Position numbers and translations under genes: made by a program
Assembly (NCBI GenBank): GCA_024398055.1
Contig: CP073749.1
Coordinates: 372,001-436,000, forward strand
Length of the DNA: 64,000 nucleotides
DNA from: a bacterium SCSIO 12741
GTDB lineage: Bacteria; Bacteroidota; Bacteroidia; Flavobacteriales_G; Salibacteraceae
Direction: 5' to 3'
The notes under the pieces: model-generated
What the model saw: only the letters and a program-made list of their open reading frames with translations
Database searches by the model: none
What the model was told of the DNA's origin: nothing
In this document: positions 25,811-35,458 of the stretch, one piece after another
Position numbering within the stretch: the first letter of the stretch is position 1
Layout of the letters: each line of letters starts with the position of its first letter

Positions 25811-27580
25811 TTGGGATCATTCACAAGATATCGGAACCTGTTAGGGGTCATTCTGCTGGGGTTATTATTTCTGCCTCGGTCTGGATTCAGCACCCCTGAC
25901 TCGCTTCAATTTCTGGTGGAATACGAATTCATTAACGCTCCCAAAAATCTGGATTTCAGAAAGTTAAAAACATCTCAAACACGCGTAGACTCTGTCCAAG
26001 CCTGGAAGCAAGTAAACCGAACCCTGGAGTCTTTATACGCTATGGGCATGATTGAAGCCCAGGTAGATTCCTTCTTTTTTCAGCGTGACCATTACCAGGT
26101 GATTATTGAAACGGGTCCCGTTTATGAATGGGCCGGGTTATCCTCTGGAAATGTGGATGAAGGGGTTTTAAACAAGGTTGGTTTTCGCGATAAATTGTAC
26201 CGAAACAAGGCCCTTTCTCAGCGGGAAATTCGACTGCTTTTCAAACGCATAATTGAGTACTACGAAAACAACGGTTATCCCTTTGCTGGAATCCGTCTGG
26301 ATCAAGTCAAAATTGAAAACAACCAGATTTCAGCGGAGCTTCTACTGGAAAAAAACGCAGCGGTGCAATTCGATTCCATCATCATTCAGGGAGACGCAAA
26401 AATCACCAAGCAATACATCAGTAATTACATTGGTATCAAGCAGGATGATCCGTACAGTGAAAAGCTGGTTAAAGAGATTACCACCCGAATTCAGGAACTG
26501 GCTTTCGTGGATGAAATTCGAAGTCCTGAAGTTCATTTCTACACCGACAAAACCACGCTTACTCTTTTTCTAAAACACAAAAAAGCAAACAACTTCAGTG
26601 GAATTGTAGGTGTATTGCCTGAAGAAGGAACGGGAGATATCCTCATCACCGGTGATGTGAACCTAAGCCTCAAAAACGCCATTGGTAAAGGCGAAGAATT
26701 GGAGCTCAATTGGAAGAAACTACAAACCCAAACCCAGGATCTTTTTGCCCGATTGGAGTTTCCCTTTTTGTTCAATACTCCTTTGGGCGCCGACCTGTCC
26801 CTAAGCATCTATCGACGCGATACCACCTTTACCACCGTCAACAGCAATCTGGGTGCGCAGTTCATTTTGCGCGGAGGTGATTACGTTAAAGTCTTTTTTG
26901 AAAACAACCAATCCAATCTCATTTCAGTTGAAGGTCTCGATGTCATTACCGAGCTACCCGAATATGCCGATGTACGCAGTAATTCCTTTGGTGTAGGAAC
27001 TCAGCTTTCTCAATTGGATTACCGCCTCAATCCCCGGAGCGGGTTGGACCTTACCGGAGAAGTCAGTTTTGGTACCCGTGAAATACGGCGAAATCCAGCA
27101 GTGAATCAAGAAGTGTACGATTCGCTGGATTTAACCTCTAATCGATACCGTGGAAAACTGGATGCCCGGGTGTTTTTTCCATTTTTAGATCGCCACACTG
27201 TAATGGTTGGATCCCGAGCTGGGCTCATTATTGCCGATCAATTGTTTACCAATGAGCTCTATCGTATCGGTGGTTTGAAATCCTTGAGAGGATCGGATGA
27301 GGAATCCATTTTTGCATCCTCCTACACCATATTTACGGTTGAATACCGTTTTCTACTCGAGCGCAATTCTTTTTTCAGTTTGTTCTTCGATCAGGCCTGG
27401 TATGAAAATCAAGCTGCTCCGGAATTGATTACCGACACTCCCTTTGGATTTGGAGCCGGTGTAAGCTTTGAAACGAAAGTGGGTATATTCTCCTTGAACT
27501 ATGCCCTTGGAAAACAATTTGATAACCCCATTGAATTCCGTGCAGGAAAAATTCACTTTGGCTTTATAAACTATTTCTAA
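25811..27580 (+). CDS. BamA/TamA (Omp85) family outer-membrane protein
   Basis: This 589-residue protein has an export signal (LLGVILLGLLFLPRSGFS), POTRA-like modules (about 30-250; YISNYIGIKQDDPYSEKLV is a typical POTRA strand-helix pattern) and a C-terminal Omp85 barrel (about 260-589). The barrel has the conserved ELYRIGGLKSLRGSDEE, matching the family L6 region, and ends in GKIHFGFINYF. It is shorter than BamA itself, which has five POTRA domains, so it is a TamA-like or accessory member whose clients are unknown. The start is a TTG at 25811 (or a nearby ATT); no ATG is available before residue 78. It is followed 4 nt later by the GWxTD lipoprotein gene, suggesting an operon. Confidence 0.88.
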   Translation: MGSFTRYRNLLGVILLGLLFLPRSGFSTPDSLQFLVEYEFINAPKNLDFRKLKTSQTRVDSVQAWKQVNRTLESLYAMGMIEAQVDSFFFQRDHYQVIIETGPVYEWAGLSSGNVDEGVLNKVGFRDKLYRNKALSQREIRLLFKRIIEYYENNGYPFAGIRLDQVKIENNQISAELLLEKNAAVQFDSIIIQGDAKITKQYISNYIGIKQDDPYSEKLVKEITTRIQELAFVDEIRSPEVHFYTDKTTLTLFLKHKKANNFSGIVGVLPEEGTGDILITGDVNLSLKNAIGKGEELELNWKKLQTQTQDLFARLEFPFLFNTPLGADLSLSIYRRDTTFTTVNSNLGAQFILRGGDYVKVFFENNQSNLISVEGLDVITELPEYADVRSNSFGVGTQLSQLDYRLNPRSGLDLTGEVSFGTREIRRNPAVNQEVYDSLDLTSNRYRGKLDARVFFPFLDRHTVMVGSRAGLIIADQLFTNELYRIGGLKSLRGSDEESIFASSYTIFTVEYRFLLERNSFFSLFFDQAWYENQAAPELITDTPFGFGAGVSFETKVGIFSLNYALGKQFDNPIEFRAGKIHFGFINYF

Positions 27581-27584
27581 AAGG

Positions 27585-28889
27585 ATGGGATTAAGTCGTA
27601 AATTTGTGTCCTTGAAAAGTAGAATCGCATACCTTCCTCTGTGGATACTGATCGTTGGAATTGTTAGTGCCTGCTCGTCGAGCTACAACATTAGCAATGA
27701 AAACGTAGCCCAGATCTACAAACAAACCGACCAGCAAGTTCGCCCTGATTTTCAGGTTTACCACCTCAATGATGAAGAAACGGAATTGAATTTCCGAATT
27801 CAAAGTAAAAAACTGCTCTACGCCAAAAAGGGCGACAAGGGAAGCTACACATCTAAACTTCGGTTTAACTACGTGATGTATGAATCCTTTAACTCGAACC
27901 TCATCGCGGATAGTGGAACTTTCCACGTAACGGATACCAACAATGCCAAAGTGCTTAAGGAAATCAATGGACAGATTAAGCTCAAAGCGAAGTATCCCAA
28001 CAAATATGTGCTCAAAATCACGGCTCAGGACTTAAATAAAAACTCCAGCGAAACGACACTTCTGGTTGTGGACAAAACTTCTCGTCAAGGACGGCAAAAC
28101 TATTTGCTTGAAAATCCGGAAAAACGCGAAGTCAAGTATACCTACACTTGTGTGAAAGGAGAACAAATCAAGATTACCTACAACTCGGTTTACGCCCGCA
28201 AGCTCTATGTAAAATACTACGATCGGGATTTTCCACTGTCTCCTCCACCCTTTGCCTCCTACTCGCCCAAGCGGTTCGACTTTACTCCAGATAGCCTCTA
28301 TGAAGTGAATCTGGACATCGAAAACTCCTTTGTGCTGGACGTCAATAAAAATGGTTTGTACCACATTCAAACCGATACTTCTACTCGTGAGGGACTTACC
28401 CTGCTCTGTTTCGACGATTACTTCCCTCAGGTTCGCACTCCAGAAGAGATGGTAGGTGTGTTACGCTTTATCACTACCAATCGGGAGTATGAACGTATCC
28501 AAATGGCGGACGACACCCGTAAACAGGTAGAAGAATTTTGGCAAACCATTTCCAGCAGCAATGATCGGGCTCGAGAGTTGATTCGCAGCTACTACGGTCG
28601 TGTAGAAGAGTCGAACCGGTATTTTACTTCCCATATTCAGGGGTGGAAATCGGATCGGGGTTTGATCTACATTGTTTTTGGACCACCTGATGTGATTTAC
28701 AAAAGTGCCAACGGCGAAAGCTGGATTTATGGCAATGGCAAAAGTCAACCTACCCTAACGTTTAATTTCTCCTTGACTTTTAATCCTTTTAGCGCCAACG
28801 ATTTTCGGTTGAACCGAAGCCCGGAGTACAAAAACTTCTGGTACAAATCGGTAGATACCTGGCGACAAGGGCGGGTGTATAGTTACTAA
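27585..28889 (+). CDS. GWxTD domain-containing lipoprotein
   Basis: This 434-residue protein has a lipoprotein signal (LWILIVGIVSACSSS). A central beta-rich region is followed by the GWxTD domain (about 320-430), visible as VEEFWQTISSSNDRARELI, then HIQGWKSDRGLIYIVFGPPD, where the motif reads GWKSD (Ser for Thr), and NGESWIYG. The domain is common in Bacteroidota and its function is not established. It sits between the Omp85-family gene (4 nt) and rlmB (3 nt), so the three are probably co-transcribed. Confidence 0.9.
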   Translation: MGLSRKFVSLKSRIAYLPLWILIVGIVSACSSSYNISNENVAQIYKQTDQQVRPDFQVYHLNDEETELNFRIQSKKLLYAKKGDKGSYTSKLRFNYVMYESFNSNLIADSGTFHVTDTNNAKVLKEINGQIKLKAKYPNKYVLKITAQDLNKNSSETTLLVVDKTSRQGRQNYLLENPEKREVKYTYTCVKGEQIKITYNSVYARKLYVKYYDRDFPLSPPPFASYSPKRFDFTPDSLYEVNLDIENSFVLDVNKNGLYHIQTDTSTREGLTLLCFDDYFPQVRTPEEMVGVLRFITTNREYERIQMADDTRKQVEEFWQTISSSNDRARELIRSYYGRVEESNRYFTSHIQGWKSDRGLIYIVFGPPDVIYKSANGESWIYGNGKSQPTLTFNFSLTFNPFSANDFRLNRSPEYKNFWYKSVDTWRQGRVYSY

Positions 28890-28892
28890 TTC

Positions 28893-29654
28893 ATGGAACA
28901 TTCTTCGGATTTAATATTTGGTCTCCACCCTGTGGAGGAAGCGCTACGTTCATCGGTTCAGATCGATAAAATTTTAATTGCCCGTCAGGAAAAAGGGCAA
29001 CCCAGTGTGCGCACGGGAAGTTTGGACGAGATCAAAGAAAATGCTCGTAAAAAATCGGTTGCGATCAACTACGTTCCCGTAGATAAATTGAATCGCATTA
29101 CCCGTAAAAATCACCAGGGTGTGGTGGCCTTTATTTCTCCAATAAGCTTTCAATCTATTGAACAATTACTACCTCAATTGATGGAAAAAAAGGAGGCTCC
29201 ATTGCTTCTGGTTTTGGATGGAATCACCGATGTAAGAAACTTTGGATCCATCGTGAGAACTGCCGAGTGCATGGGCGTAGATGCTGTGGTGATGCCGGCC
29301 CGAAATGCGTCTCCTATTAATGCAGATGCTGTAAAAACCTCTGCTGGAGCAGTCTTCAATATACCCATCTGCAAGGAAAAGCACTTTGGAAGCATTCTTC
29401 AATTCATTCAAGAGTCTGGAGTTCGTTTATTGGCGTGCTCCGAGAAGGCGCTCATTCCCATGTATACTGCTCGGCTAACCGGCCCTCTTGCTGTGATTAT
29501 GGGTGATGAAGGCGTGGGAATTCATGAAAAGACCCTGGAACGCGTGGATCAGCATATCGGTATTCCCATGAAAGGAAAAACCTCATCCTTAAACGTTTCC
29601 GTAGCTACCGGAATGCTTCTTTCTGAATGCAACCGGCAGCGCTTATCCGAATGA
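28893..29654 (+). CDS. rlmB: 23S rRNA (guanosine-2'-O-)-methyltransferase RlmB / TrmH family
   Basis: This 253-residue SPOUT methyltransferase uses SAM to 2'-O-methylate a guanosine of 23S rRNA (G2251 in E. coli numbering). The substrate-binding N-terminal domain begins [14 protein letters not shown]. The knotted SPOUT domain carries motif 1 [17 protein letters not shown], motif 2 [11 protein letters not shown] and motif 3 [19 protein letters not shown]. Length and motif order fit RlmB; a related TrmH-type target cannot be excluded from sequence alone. It follows the GWxTD gene by 3 nt and precedes purE by 19 nt. Confidence 0.92.
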   Translation: MEHSSDLIFGLHPVEEALRSSVQIDKILIARQEKGQPSVRTGSLDEIKENARKKSVAINYVPVDKLNRITRKNHQGVVAFISPISFQSIEQLLPQLMEKKEAPLLLVLDGITDVRNFGSIVRTAECMGVDAVVMPARNASPINADAVKTSAGAVFNIPICKEKHFGSILQFIQESGVRLLACSEKALIPMYTARLTGPLAVIMGDEGVGIHEKTLERVDQHIGIPMKGKTSSLNVSVATGMLLSECNRQRLSE

Positions 29655-29673
29655 AAATTCTCATTTTTGCAGC

Positions 29674-30165
29674 ATGTCAGCACAAGTAGGTATTATCATG
29701 GGTAGCAAGAGTGACCTTCCGGTCATGCAAGAGGCTGCCGACATCTTAAAAGAATTTGGAATTGATTACGAATTGACCATTGTTTCGGCTCACCGAACTC
29801 CAGAACGCATGGTGGACTATGCACGCGGAGCAGCCGGTCGTGGAATCAAGGTGATCATTGCCGGAGCAGGAGGTGCAGCCCACCTTCCTGGAATGACGGC
29901 TTCGCTCACTCCCCTACCCGTAATCGGTGTTCCGATTAAATCAAGTAACTCGATTGATGGCTGGGATTCTATTCTATCCATTCTTCAAATGCCTAATGGA
30001 GTTCCTGTGGCCACAGTTGCCCTGAATGCCGCAAAAAATGCTGGAATTTTGGCCGCCCAAATCATCGGAGCCTTTGATTCTGAAATGTTGGCCAAAAACG
30101 CTGCCTACCAGGAATCTTTGAAAGAGAAGGTCATGGAGACCGTGCGCGAAGTGGAAGGACTTTAG
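29674..30165 (+). CDS. purE: 5-(carboxyamino)imidazole ribonucleotide mutase PurE
   Basis: This 163-residue enzyme is PurE class I, which converts N5-CAIR to CAIR in purine biosynthesis. Conserved blocks are [15 protein letters not shown] (phosphate binding), [10 protein letters not shown] (catalytic His region), [14 protein letters not shown] and [11 protein letters not shown]. Class I PurE normally works with PurK, which is not in this window. A CATTTTTG sequence, one base from the -7 consensus, lies 4 nt before the ATG. Confidence 0.97.
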   Translation: MSAQVGIIMGSKSDLPVMQEAADILKEFGIDYELTIVSAHRTPERMVDYARGAAGRGIKVIIAGAGGAAHLPGMTASLTPLPVIGVPIKSSNSIDGWDSILSILQMPNGVPVATVALNAAKNAGILAAQIIGAFDSEMLAKNAAYQESLKEKVMETVREVEGL

Positions 30166-30259
30166 GTCTGATTCTGCTAAACGCAAAGAGAAAGCCTAAA
30201 TTTAACGGGCAGCTAACTCACTTTCGGCTCAAAAGCTCTATTTTCGGTATCTGTTCAAC

Positions 30260-31108
30260 ATGAAAAAAGAACTTGCCCTATCCTTCTTGGCAATATGTCT
30301 TGGATTTTCCTTGATGGCCACCAAAAACGACCGTATTACCGGTGCCCGATCGGGTGCTATGGGAAACGCTTCTGTTACCTTTTCTTCGGTTTATTCGGCT
30401 TTCAACAACCAAGCTGGATTGGGAGGACTTGAGTATGCCGAAGCAGGTATCGCCTACCGGAATCACTTTATGCTGAGCGAAACGGGTTACAAGGCCGCTG
30501 CTGTTGCCGTTCCTTTTAAATCGTTTGGAGTTATCGGGGTGAGCTTTTCCTCCTTCGGTTATTCAGCCTATGGAGAGCATCAAATTGGATTGGCCTATGC
30601 CAAGCAATTTGGCAAGAAGCTGTCTATGGCTCTTCAACTGGATTATTTGCAACTGCAATTCAACGAACCCTACGGAAGCACTGGAGTTTTGCTGGGTGAA
30701 TTCGGAGTGCAAGCCCAATTGACCCAAGATTTGAGATTTGGTTTTCATGTATACAACCCTACCCGGGCCTATTTGAACAAAGATGTGGACGAACGGGTTC
30801 CCACGTACATTAAGGCAGGGTTGGCCTATGAATTCTCAGAAAAACTGCTCACCACTTTTGAAATCAACAAAGACCTGGATCACAACCCGGACTTTCGGGT
30901 GGGCGTGGAATACAAACCGGTGCAAAAATTGGCCATTCGAGCAGGGTTCAACACCTCTCCAGCTTCTCCTTCTTTAGGGGCAGGATTTCTTTTTGGCAAC
31001 TGGCGAATTGATTTGTCTTCCGAATACCACTATGCCTTAGGGTTCACCCCCCAGGCTTCTATTCGATATGTTTTTGAAAAATCTGCTTCCAAAAAAGCTC
31101 AGAAGTAG
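30260..31108 (+). CDS. PorV/PorQ-like outer-membrane beta-barrel protein
   Basis: This 282-residue exported protein has a signal peptide (ELALSFLAICLGFSLMA), a small-residue SGAMGNASVTFSSVYSAFNN segment typical of PorQ/PorV/UPF0164-type barrels, and regular amphipathic beta-strands to the end (ASIRYVFEKS). The family includes T9SS shuttle and accessory barrels, but the sequence alone does not place it within a subfamily. Its 3' end overlaps the next gene by 41 nt, so the two are likely translated together. Confidence 0.72.
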   Translation: MKKELALSFLAICLGFSLMATKNDRITGARSGAMGNASVTFSSVYSAFNNQAGLGGLEYAEAGIAYRNHFMLSETGYKAAAVAVPFKSFGVIGVSFSSFGYSAYGEHQIGLAYAKQFGKKLSMALQLDYLQLQFNEPYGSTGVLLGEFGVQAQLTQDLRFGFHVYNPTRAYLNKDVDERVPTYIKAGLAYEFSEKLLTTFEINKDLDHNPDFRVGVEYKPVQKLAIRAGFNTSPASPSLGAGFLFGNWRIDLSSEYHYALGFTPQASIRYVFEKSASKKAQK

Positions 31109-33191
31109 TTTTCTGACTGCGCTTTTGCTACTGGTTTTCTCAGGGCTACATGCCCAGAAAAACAGAAGCGAGCAAGCGATCAATTTGGTCGAAGAACGCA
31201 TCGAATACCTCACGCAATCTCTGGAAATAAGTGATGCCGATTTCACCACCCTTTTCGACGATCTGTACTTCTACTACGAGAATCCTTTGAACCTCAATGA
31301 AGCTACCCGAGAAGAGTTAAACCAGTTGCATATTCTCAACGATTTTCAAATCAACAACCTCCTTCGCTACCTGGATGAATACGGCTCGATGGCAACGGTG
31401 TATGAACTTACCCGGGTTGAAGGGTTTGACCCCAAGGCTATTCAAATGATATTGCCTTTTATCCAGGTGACGCCCAAAAAAGAAAAGGGTCAATTCAATT
31501 GGAAATTGGTTCCCAAGTACGGCAAGCACGAAGTGGTGATGCGATACACCCGGGTTTTTCCAGAGTCTGTAGGGTATCAGCCTGTAGCCGATTCAGTTTT
31601 GGAAGAAAACCCAAATGCCCGTTACCTGGGAAATCCAGATCGGTATTACTTCCGTTACCGATTCCAGTACCGTCAAAAAATAAGTGCGGGTTTTACCGCG
31701 GAAAAAGATCCAGGTGAGGAGTTCTTTACCGGAACTCAAAAAAGAGGATTTGACTTTTACTCAGCTCACGTTTTTGTGCGAGATATCGGTGTTATCAAAC
31801 GACTGGCAATTGGTGACTACCATTTTCAATTTGGGCAGGGAGTTACTTTCTGGTCAGGTTTTGGTTTCCGAAAAACTCCGGCTCAAACCGTAGAAGTACA
31901 GCGTTATGCCCAGGTGTTTCGTCCTTATACTTCTACCGATGAAAACAACTACCTAAGAGGTGCCGCTACCACCGTTGCTTTAGGGCCTGTGGAAATATCG
32001 GCGTTTTATTCCAATAAGGGGATTGATGGAAATCTGGGAGATCGGGATACCCTTTCTGCCGAGGAAGCAGCCAGTTTTACCTCTTTTCAAACCTCAGGAT
32101 TACACCGGACTCCTTCGGAAATAGAGGACAGAAAAGCGATTCGTGAAATCATTTATGGAGGGGCTTTGGAATACAAGTTCAAATTTGGACAGCTGGGAGT
32201 TACCGCCGTTCGTTCCGAATACTCCCCTACCCTCAACCGGGACTTACAGTTGTATCAGCTTTTTGAATTTAACAATGACCAGAATACCGTGGCCGGCTTG
32301 AACTACAAATTCGTACTCAACCGATTCACCTTATTTGGAGAAGAAGCCATCAGTGAAAACGGAGGGTATGCCTTGCTCAACGGAGCTGTGATGAACCTGG
32401 ACCAACGCTTTAAGATGAGCGCTTTGCATCGATATTACTCCCCCGATTACCAGTCTTTGTACAGCGAAGCCTTTGGTGAACGTAGTGGGGTAAGGAACGA
32501 ATCCGGAATATACCTGGGTGCAGAGTTCTACCCCATTCGACGTTTTTCGGTTCATGCCTTTGCCGATTTCTACACCTTCCCTTGGATATCCTACCGAACC
32601 GATGCTCCGGGAAGGGGAAATGAGTACTCCACCCAAGTGGTTTTCCGACCGGCACGTAAAATTGAATTCCTCTTCTTGTACCGCCACGAGACCAGAAGCA
32701 AAAACTACAATCCCCAGGAAGCTGCCATTAATCAAGTGAAAGATGAGCGCAACAACCGCTACCGGATTCAAATGACTGCCGACGCCAACAGCTGGCTTAC
32801 CCTAAGAACGCGATTGGAAGTTAAGGATTATAAACTGGGCAATGATGGTACGAAATACGGCTATTTGTTCTACCAGGATTTGTACTTCTATGCTTTGGAA
32901 AACAAACTGGCTTTGAAACTCCGCTATGCCTTGTTTGACACAGACGACTACGATGCCCGAATTTATGCCTACGAAAACGACATTCGTTATCAGTTCATCG
33001 TGCCTGCCTTTTCAGAGCGAGGTAGTCGAATATACCTAACGGGAAGTTACAAGTTTACCGATTGGGCCACCTTCTACCTCAAAGTTGGCCAAACCTACCT
33101 ATCTTCAAGAGATTACTTTGGAAGTGGAAAGGACCTGATCGAACAAGACACCCGAACCGACCTGAAAGCACAGCTGATTCTTAAATTCTGA
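31068..33191 (+). CDS. Exported helix-hairpin-helix protein with large C-terminal beta region
   Basis: This 707-residue protein has a signal peptide (FLTALLLLVFSGLHAQ). Near the N-terminus is a ComEA-like helix-hairpin-helix segment (about 70-135): NPLNLNEATREELNQLHILN, then GSMATVYELTRVEGFDPKAI. The remaining 550 residues are aromatic beta-strands resembling an outer-membrane barrel (FGQGVTFWSGFGFRKTP, ending DLKAQLILKF). This architecture recurs in Bacteroidota under the name helix-hairpin-helix domain protein, and its function is unknown. It overlaps the preceding barrel gene, which suggests related envelope roles. Confidence 0.85.
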   Translation: MFLKNLLPKKLRSSFLTALLLLVFSGLHAQKNRSEQAINLVEERIEYLTQSLEISDADFTTLFDDLYFYYENPLNLNEATREELNQLHILNDFQINNLLRYLDEYGSMATVYELTRVEGFDPKAIQMILPFIQVTPKKEKGQFNWKLVPKYGKHEVVMRYTRVFPESVGYQPVADSVLEENPNARYLGNPDRYYFRYRFQYRQKISAGFTAEKDPGEEFFTGTQKRGFDFYSAHVFVRDIGVIKRLAIGDYHFQFGQGVTFWSGFGFRKTPAQTVEVQRYAQVFRPYTSTDENNYLRGAATTVALGPVEISAFYSNKGIDGNLGDRDTLSAEEAASFTSFQTSGLHRTPSEIEDRKAIREIIYGGALEYKFKFGQLGVTAVRSEYSPTLNRDLQLYQLFEFNNDQNTVAGLNYKFVLNRFTLFGEEAISENGGYALLNGAVMNLDQRFKMSALHRYYSPDYQSLYSEAFGERSGVRNESGIYLGAEFYPIRRFSVHAFADFYTFPWISYRTDAPGRGNEYSTQVVFRPARKIEFLFLYRHETRSKNYNPQEAAINQVKDERNNRYRIQMTADANSWLTLRTRLEVKDYKLGNDGTKYGYLFYQDLYFYALENKLALKLRYALFDTDDYDARIYAYENDIRYQFIVPAFSERGSRIYLTGSYKFTDWATFYLKVGQTYLSSRDYFGSGKDLIEQDTRTDLKAQLILKF

Positions 33192-33193
33192 AT

Positions 33194-33262
33194 ATTGAAA
33201 TTTCAATGCTGATTTCTGAGGCAGCTCAAAATTCGAAGTTCAGAATCCAGAATTCGAAATTC
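33194..33262. repeat. AT-rich intergenic palindromes
   Basis: The gap before udk contains a perfect 14-nt palindrome, ATTGAAATTTCAAT (33194-33207), and clustered GAATTC/AATTCGAA units (33228-33262). The composition resembles the intergenic repeats near 23540 and 24064. No gene is evident here. Confidence 0.45.
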
Positions 33263-33279
33263 AACTCTATTTTTGCCCC

Positions 33280-33900
33280 ATGAGTTTAACTCCATATATC
33301 GTAGGAATAGCTGGCGGAAGTGCCTCAGGAAAAACGTCTTTCATTCGGGATATTCGAAATGCCTTACCCAAACATTCGTTGGCCGTTATTTCACAAGACC
33401 ACTATTACCTGCCTAAGGAGAAACAACAACAGGATGAAAACGGATGGATCAATTTTGATCTACCCACCTCCATCGATCGTCAAACTTTTTTGACCGATAT
33501 CCTTCGCTTGAAGGAAGGACATTCCATTGTTAAAACGGAATACACCTTCAACAACGCGGACAAAGAACCAGAGGAAATTGTGATTCAGCCTGCCCCTATA
33601 GTAGTGATGGAAGGCCTATTTGTTTTCCACTACGAGGAGATTCGTAAACTACTCGACTTGCGGGTTTATCTGGACGTTAGAGAAGACATCAAATTGCAGC
33701 GCCGCATCAAACGAGATGCAGAAGAGCGCGGCTATCCGGAACATGAAGTTCGCTATCAGTGGGACAATCATGTGACCCCATCTTACAAAAAGTACCTGCG
33801 TCCCTACCGGGATGATGCCCATGTAATCATCACCAACAATACTTCTTACAACAAAGGATTGGATGTTCTTTTGAGCCACCTGCGGTCCAAAATTTCGTGA
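33280..33900 (+). CDS. udk: Uridine kinase
   Basis: This 206-residue P-loop kinase phosphorylates uridine and cytidine in pyrimidine salvage. Walker A is GIAGGSASGKTS (Lys18), followed by the substrate segment ISQDHYYLPKEKQQ and NFDLPTSIDRQ. The lid-adjacent VVMEGLFVFHYEEIRKLLD and the basic LQRRIKRDAEERG are also present. Length is normal for Udk. TATTTTTG, a good -7 match, ends 4 nt before the ATG, suggesting a very short or absent leader. Confidence 0.95.
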   Translation: MSLTPYIVGIAGGSASGKTSFIRDIRNALPKHSLAVISQDHYYLPKEKQQQDENGWINFDLPTSIDRQTFLTDILRLKEGHSIVKTEYTFNNADKEPEEIVIQPAPIVVMEGLFVFHYEEIRKLLDLRVYLDVREDIKLQRRIKRDAEERGYPEHEVRYQWDNHVTPSYKKYLRPYRDDAHVIITNNTSYNKGLDVLLSHLRSKIS

Positions 33901-33921
33901 AAAACTTGTACCCCAATTTAC

Positions 33922-33952
33922 TTGGTGTGCTGCCCGGGTAAAATTACCTTTG
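33922..33952 (+). promoter_or_regulatory. Predicted promoter TTG-N20-TACCTTTG
   Basis: TTG at 33922-33924 and TACCTTTG at 33945-33952 match the Bacteroidota -33 and -7 elements with an optimal 20-nt spacer. They lie 30 nt upstream of the aldolase start at 33983. This is the best promoter match I found in the window. Confidence 0.7.
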
Positions 33953-33982
33953 CGCAAAACATAAACGCACAATAAGGGTACT

Positions 33983-34639
33983 ATGAAATTCTTTATCGAT
34001 ACGGCAAATCTGGAACAGATTCAAGAGGCTGCTTCCCTCGGAATTCTTGATGGAGTAACTACCAATCCTTCGCTTATGGCCAAGGAAGGAATTACCGGAC
34101 AAGAACGCATCATTCAACACTACATTGACATCTGCAACATTGTAGATGGTGACGTAAGTGCAGAGGTTATCTCTACCGATTTTGACGGTATGGTAAAAGA
34201 AGGTGAGCACCTGGCTTCTCTTCATGAGAACATCGTAGTAAAGATCCCTATGATCAAAGACGGTGTTAAGGCCTTAAAATACTTTTCGGATAAAGGAATT
34301 AAGACTAACTGTACCCTCGTATTCTCCGCTGGACAAGCCCTTTTGGCTGCTAAGGCCGGAGCTACTTATGTTTCTCCTTTCATCGGTCGTTTGGACGATG
34401 TATCTACAGACGGTATGGATTTGATTGCTCAGATTCGTCAGATCTATGATAACTACCTATACGACACGCAAATTTTGGCTGCGTCTGTACGTCACACCAT
34501 GCACGTGATTAAATGTGCTGAAGTGGGTGCTGATGTTATGACCGGACCACTTTCTTCCATCACTGGATTGCTTAAGCACCCTTTGACCGATATCGGTTTG
34601 GAAAAATTCCTGGCGGACTACCGCAAAGGAAACGCTTAA
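33983..34639 (+). CDS. fsa: Transaldolase-like / fructose-6-phosphate aldolase
   Basis: This 218-residue enzyme belongs to the small transaldolase subfamily (FSA/TalC). It opens with [16 protein letters not shown] and carries [13 protein letters not shown]. The Schiff-base lysine is Lys87 in ENIVVKIPM, and the later blocks [28 protein letters not shown] (from about 106) and [10 protein letters not shown] are intact. It either cleaves fructose 6-phosphate or acts as a short transaldolase in the pentose phosphate pathway; sequence alone does not decide. It is probably monocistronic from the promoter at 33922. Confidence 0.93.
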   Translation: MKFFIDTANLEQIQEAASLGILDGVTTNPSLMAKEGITGQERIIQHYIDICNIVDGDVSAEVISTDFDGMVKEGEHLASLHENIVVKIPMIKDGVKALKYFSDKGIKTNCTLVFSAGQALLAAKAGATYVSPFIGRLDDVSTDGMDLIAQIRQIYDNYLYDTQILAASVRHTMHVIKCAEVGADVMTGPLSSITGLLKHPLTDIGLEKFLADYRKGNA

Positions 34640-34666
34640 GTTCTTCGTTAATCCCTCTTTAGCTTC

Positions 34667-35119
34667 ATGCGGGCAGTAATTCAACGAGTGAGTCGAGCCA
34701 GCGTGGCCATTGACGACCGCATTGCGGGCAAAATTGATCAGGGCCTTTTGGTGCTGCTGGGGATCGAAGAGGAAGACGATCAAAATGACATGGAGTGGCT
34801 GAGTCGAAAGATTTGTCAGCTACGCATATTTGCCGATGAAAACGGGGCCATGAACCTGAGCGTTCAGGATGTGGGTGGTGATTTGTTGGTGGTAAGCCAA
34901 TTTACCCTACACGCCAAAACCAAAAAGGGTACTCGGCCCTCTTTCATCAAGGCAGCTCGTCCGGAAACGGCGATTCCCCTCTATGAAGCTACCGTAAAAC
35001 AGATGGAAGCCGATATGGGCAAACCTGTGCAAACGGGAGAATTTGGTGCGATGATGCACATTGAATTGATTAACGACGGACCGGTAACGATCTGGATAGA
35101 TACCAAAAACAAGGAATAA
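34667..35119 (+). CDS. dtd: D-aminoacyl-tRNA deacylase
   Basis: This 150-residue enzyme removes D-amino acids (and glycine from mischarged tRNA-Ala) from tRNAs, protecting translation fidelity. It starts MRAVIQRVSRASVAIDD, has the catalytic-region SQFTL motif, the KGTRPSF loop and the Gly-cisPro element in INDGPVTIWIDT. Length and motifs are canonical. Its stop codon overlaps the start of the MazG-like gene by one base, indicating translational coupling. Confidence 0.96.
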   Translation: MRAVIQRVSRASVAIDDRIAGKIDQGLLVLLGIEEEDDQNDMEWLSRKICQLRIFADENGAMNLSVQDVGGDLLVVSQFTLHAKTKKGTRPSFIKAARPETAIPLYEATVKQMEADMGKPVQTGEFGAMMHIELINDGPVTIWIDTKNKE

Positions 35120-35445
35120 TGACAATCCAAGAAGCACAAAAAACGGTTGATGAATGGATCAATACGATTGGCGTTCGCTACTTCAACGAATTGACCAATA
35201 TGGCACAATTGACCGAAGAAGTGGGTGAAGTTGCCCGTATTATCGCTCGTCGATATGGAGAACAAAGCGAAAAGGAATCGGATAAGGACAAGGACCTTGG
35301 TGAAGAATTCGCCGATGTTTTATTCGTATTGATTTGCCTGGCGAATCAAACGGGTGTGGACCTAACGGAAGCGTTTGAAAAGCGAATGGAGCGCAAAACG
35401 AAAAGGGACAAGGATCGTCACAAGAATAACGAGAAGCTTAAATAA
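35119..35445 (+). CDS. MazG-like nucleotide pyrophosphohydrolase
   Basis: This 108-residue all-alpha NTP pyrophosphohydrolase has the MazG-type metal motif: LTEEVGEVARIIARR (ExxE region) and LGEEFADVLFVLICLA (ExxD). Such enzymes hydrolyse (d)NTPs to the monophosphate and clean the nucleotide pool. The ATG shares one base with the dtd stop codon, so the pair is an operon; both work in quality control. The C-terminus is lysine-rich. Confidence 0.9.
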   Translation: MTIQEAQKTVDEWINTIGVRYFNELTNMAQLTEEVGEVARIIARRYGEQSEKESDKDKDLGEEFADVLFVLICLANQTGVDLTEAFEKRMERKTKRDKDRHKNNEKLK

Positions 35446-35458
35446 GGTAAGCACCCTG

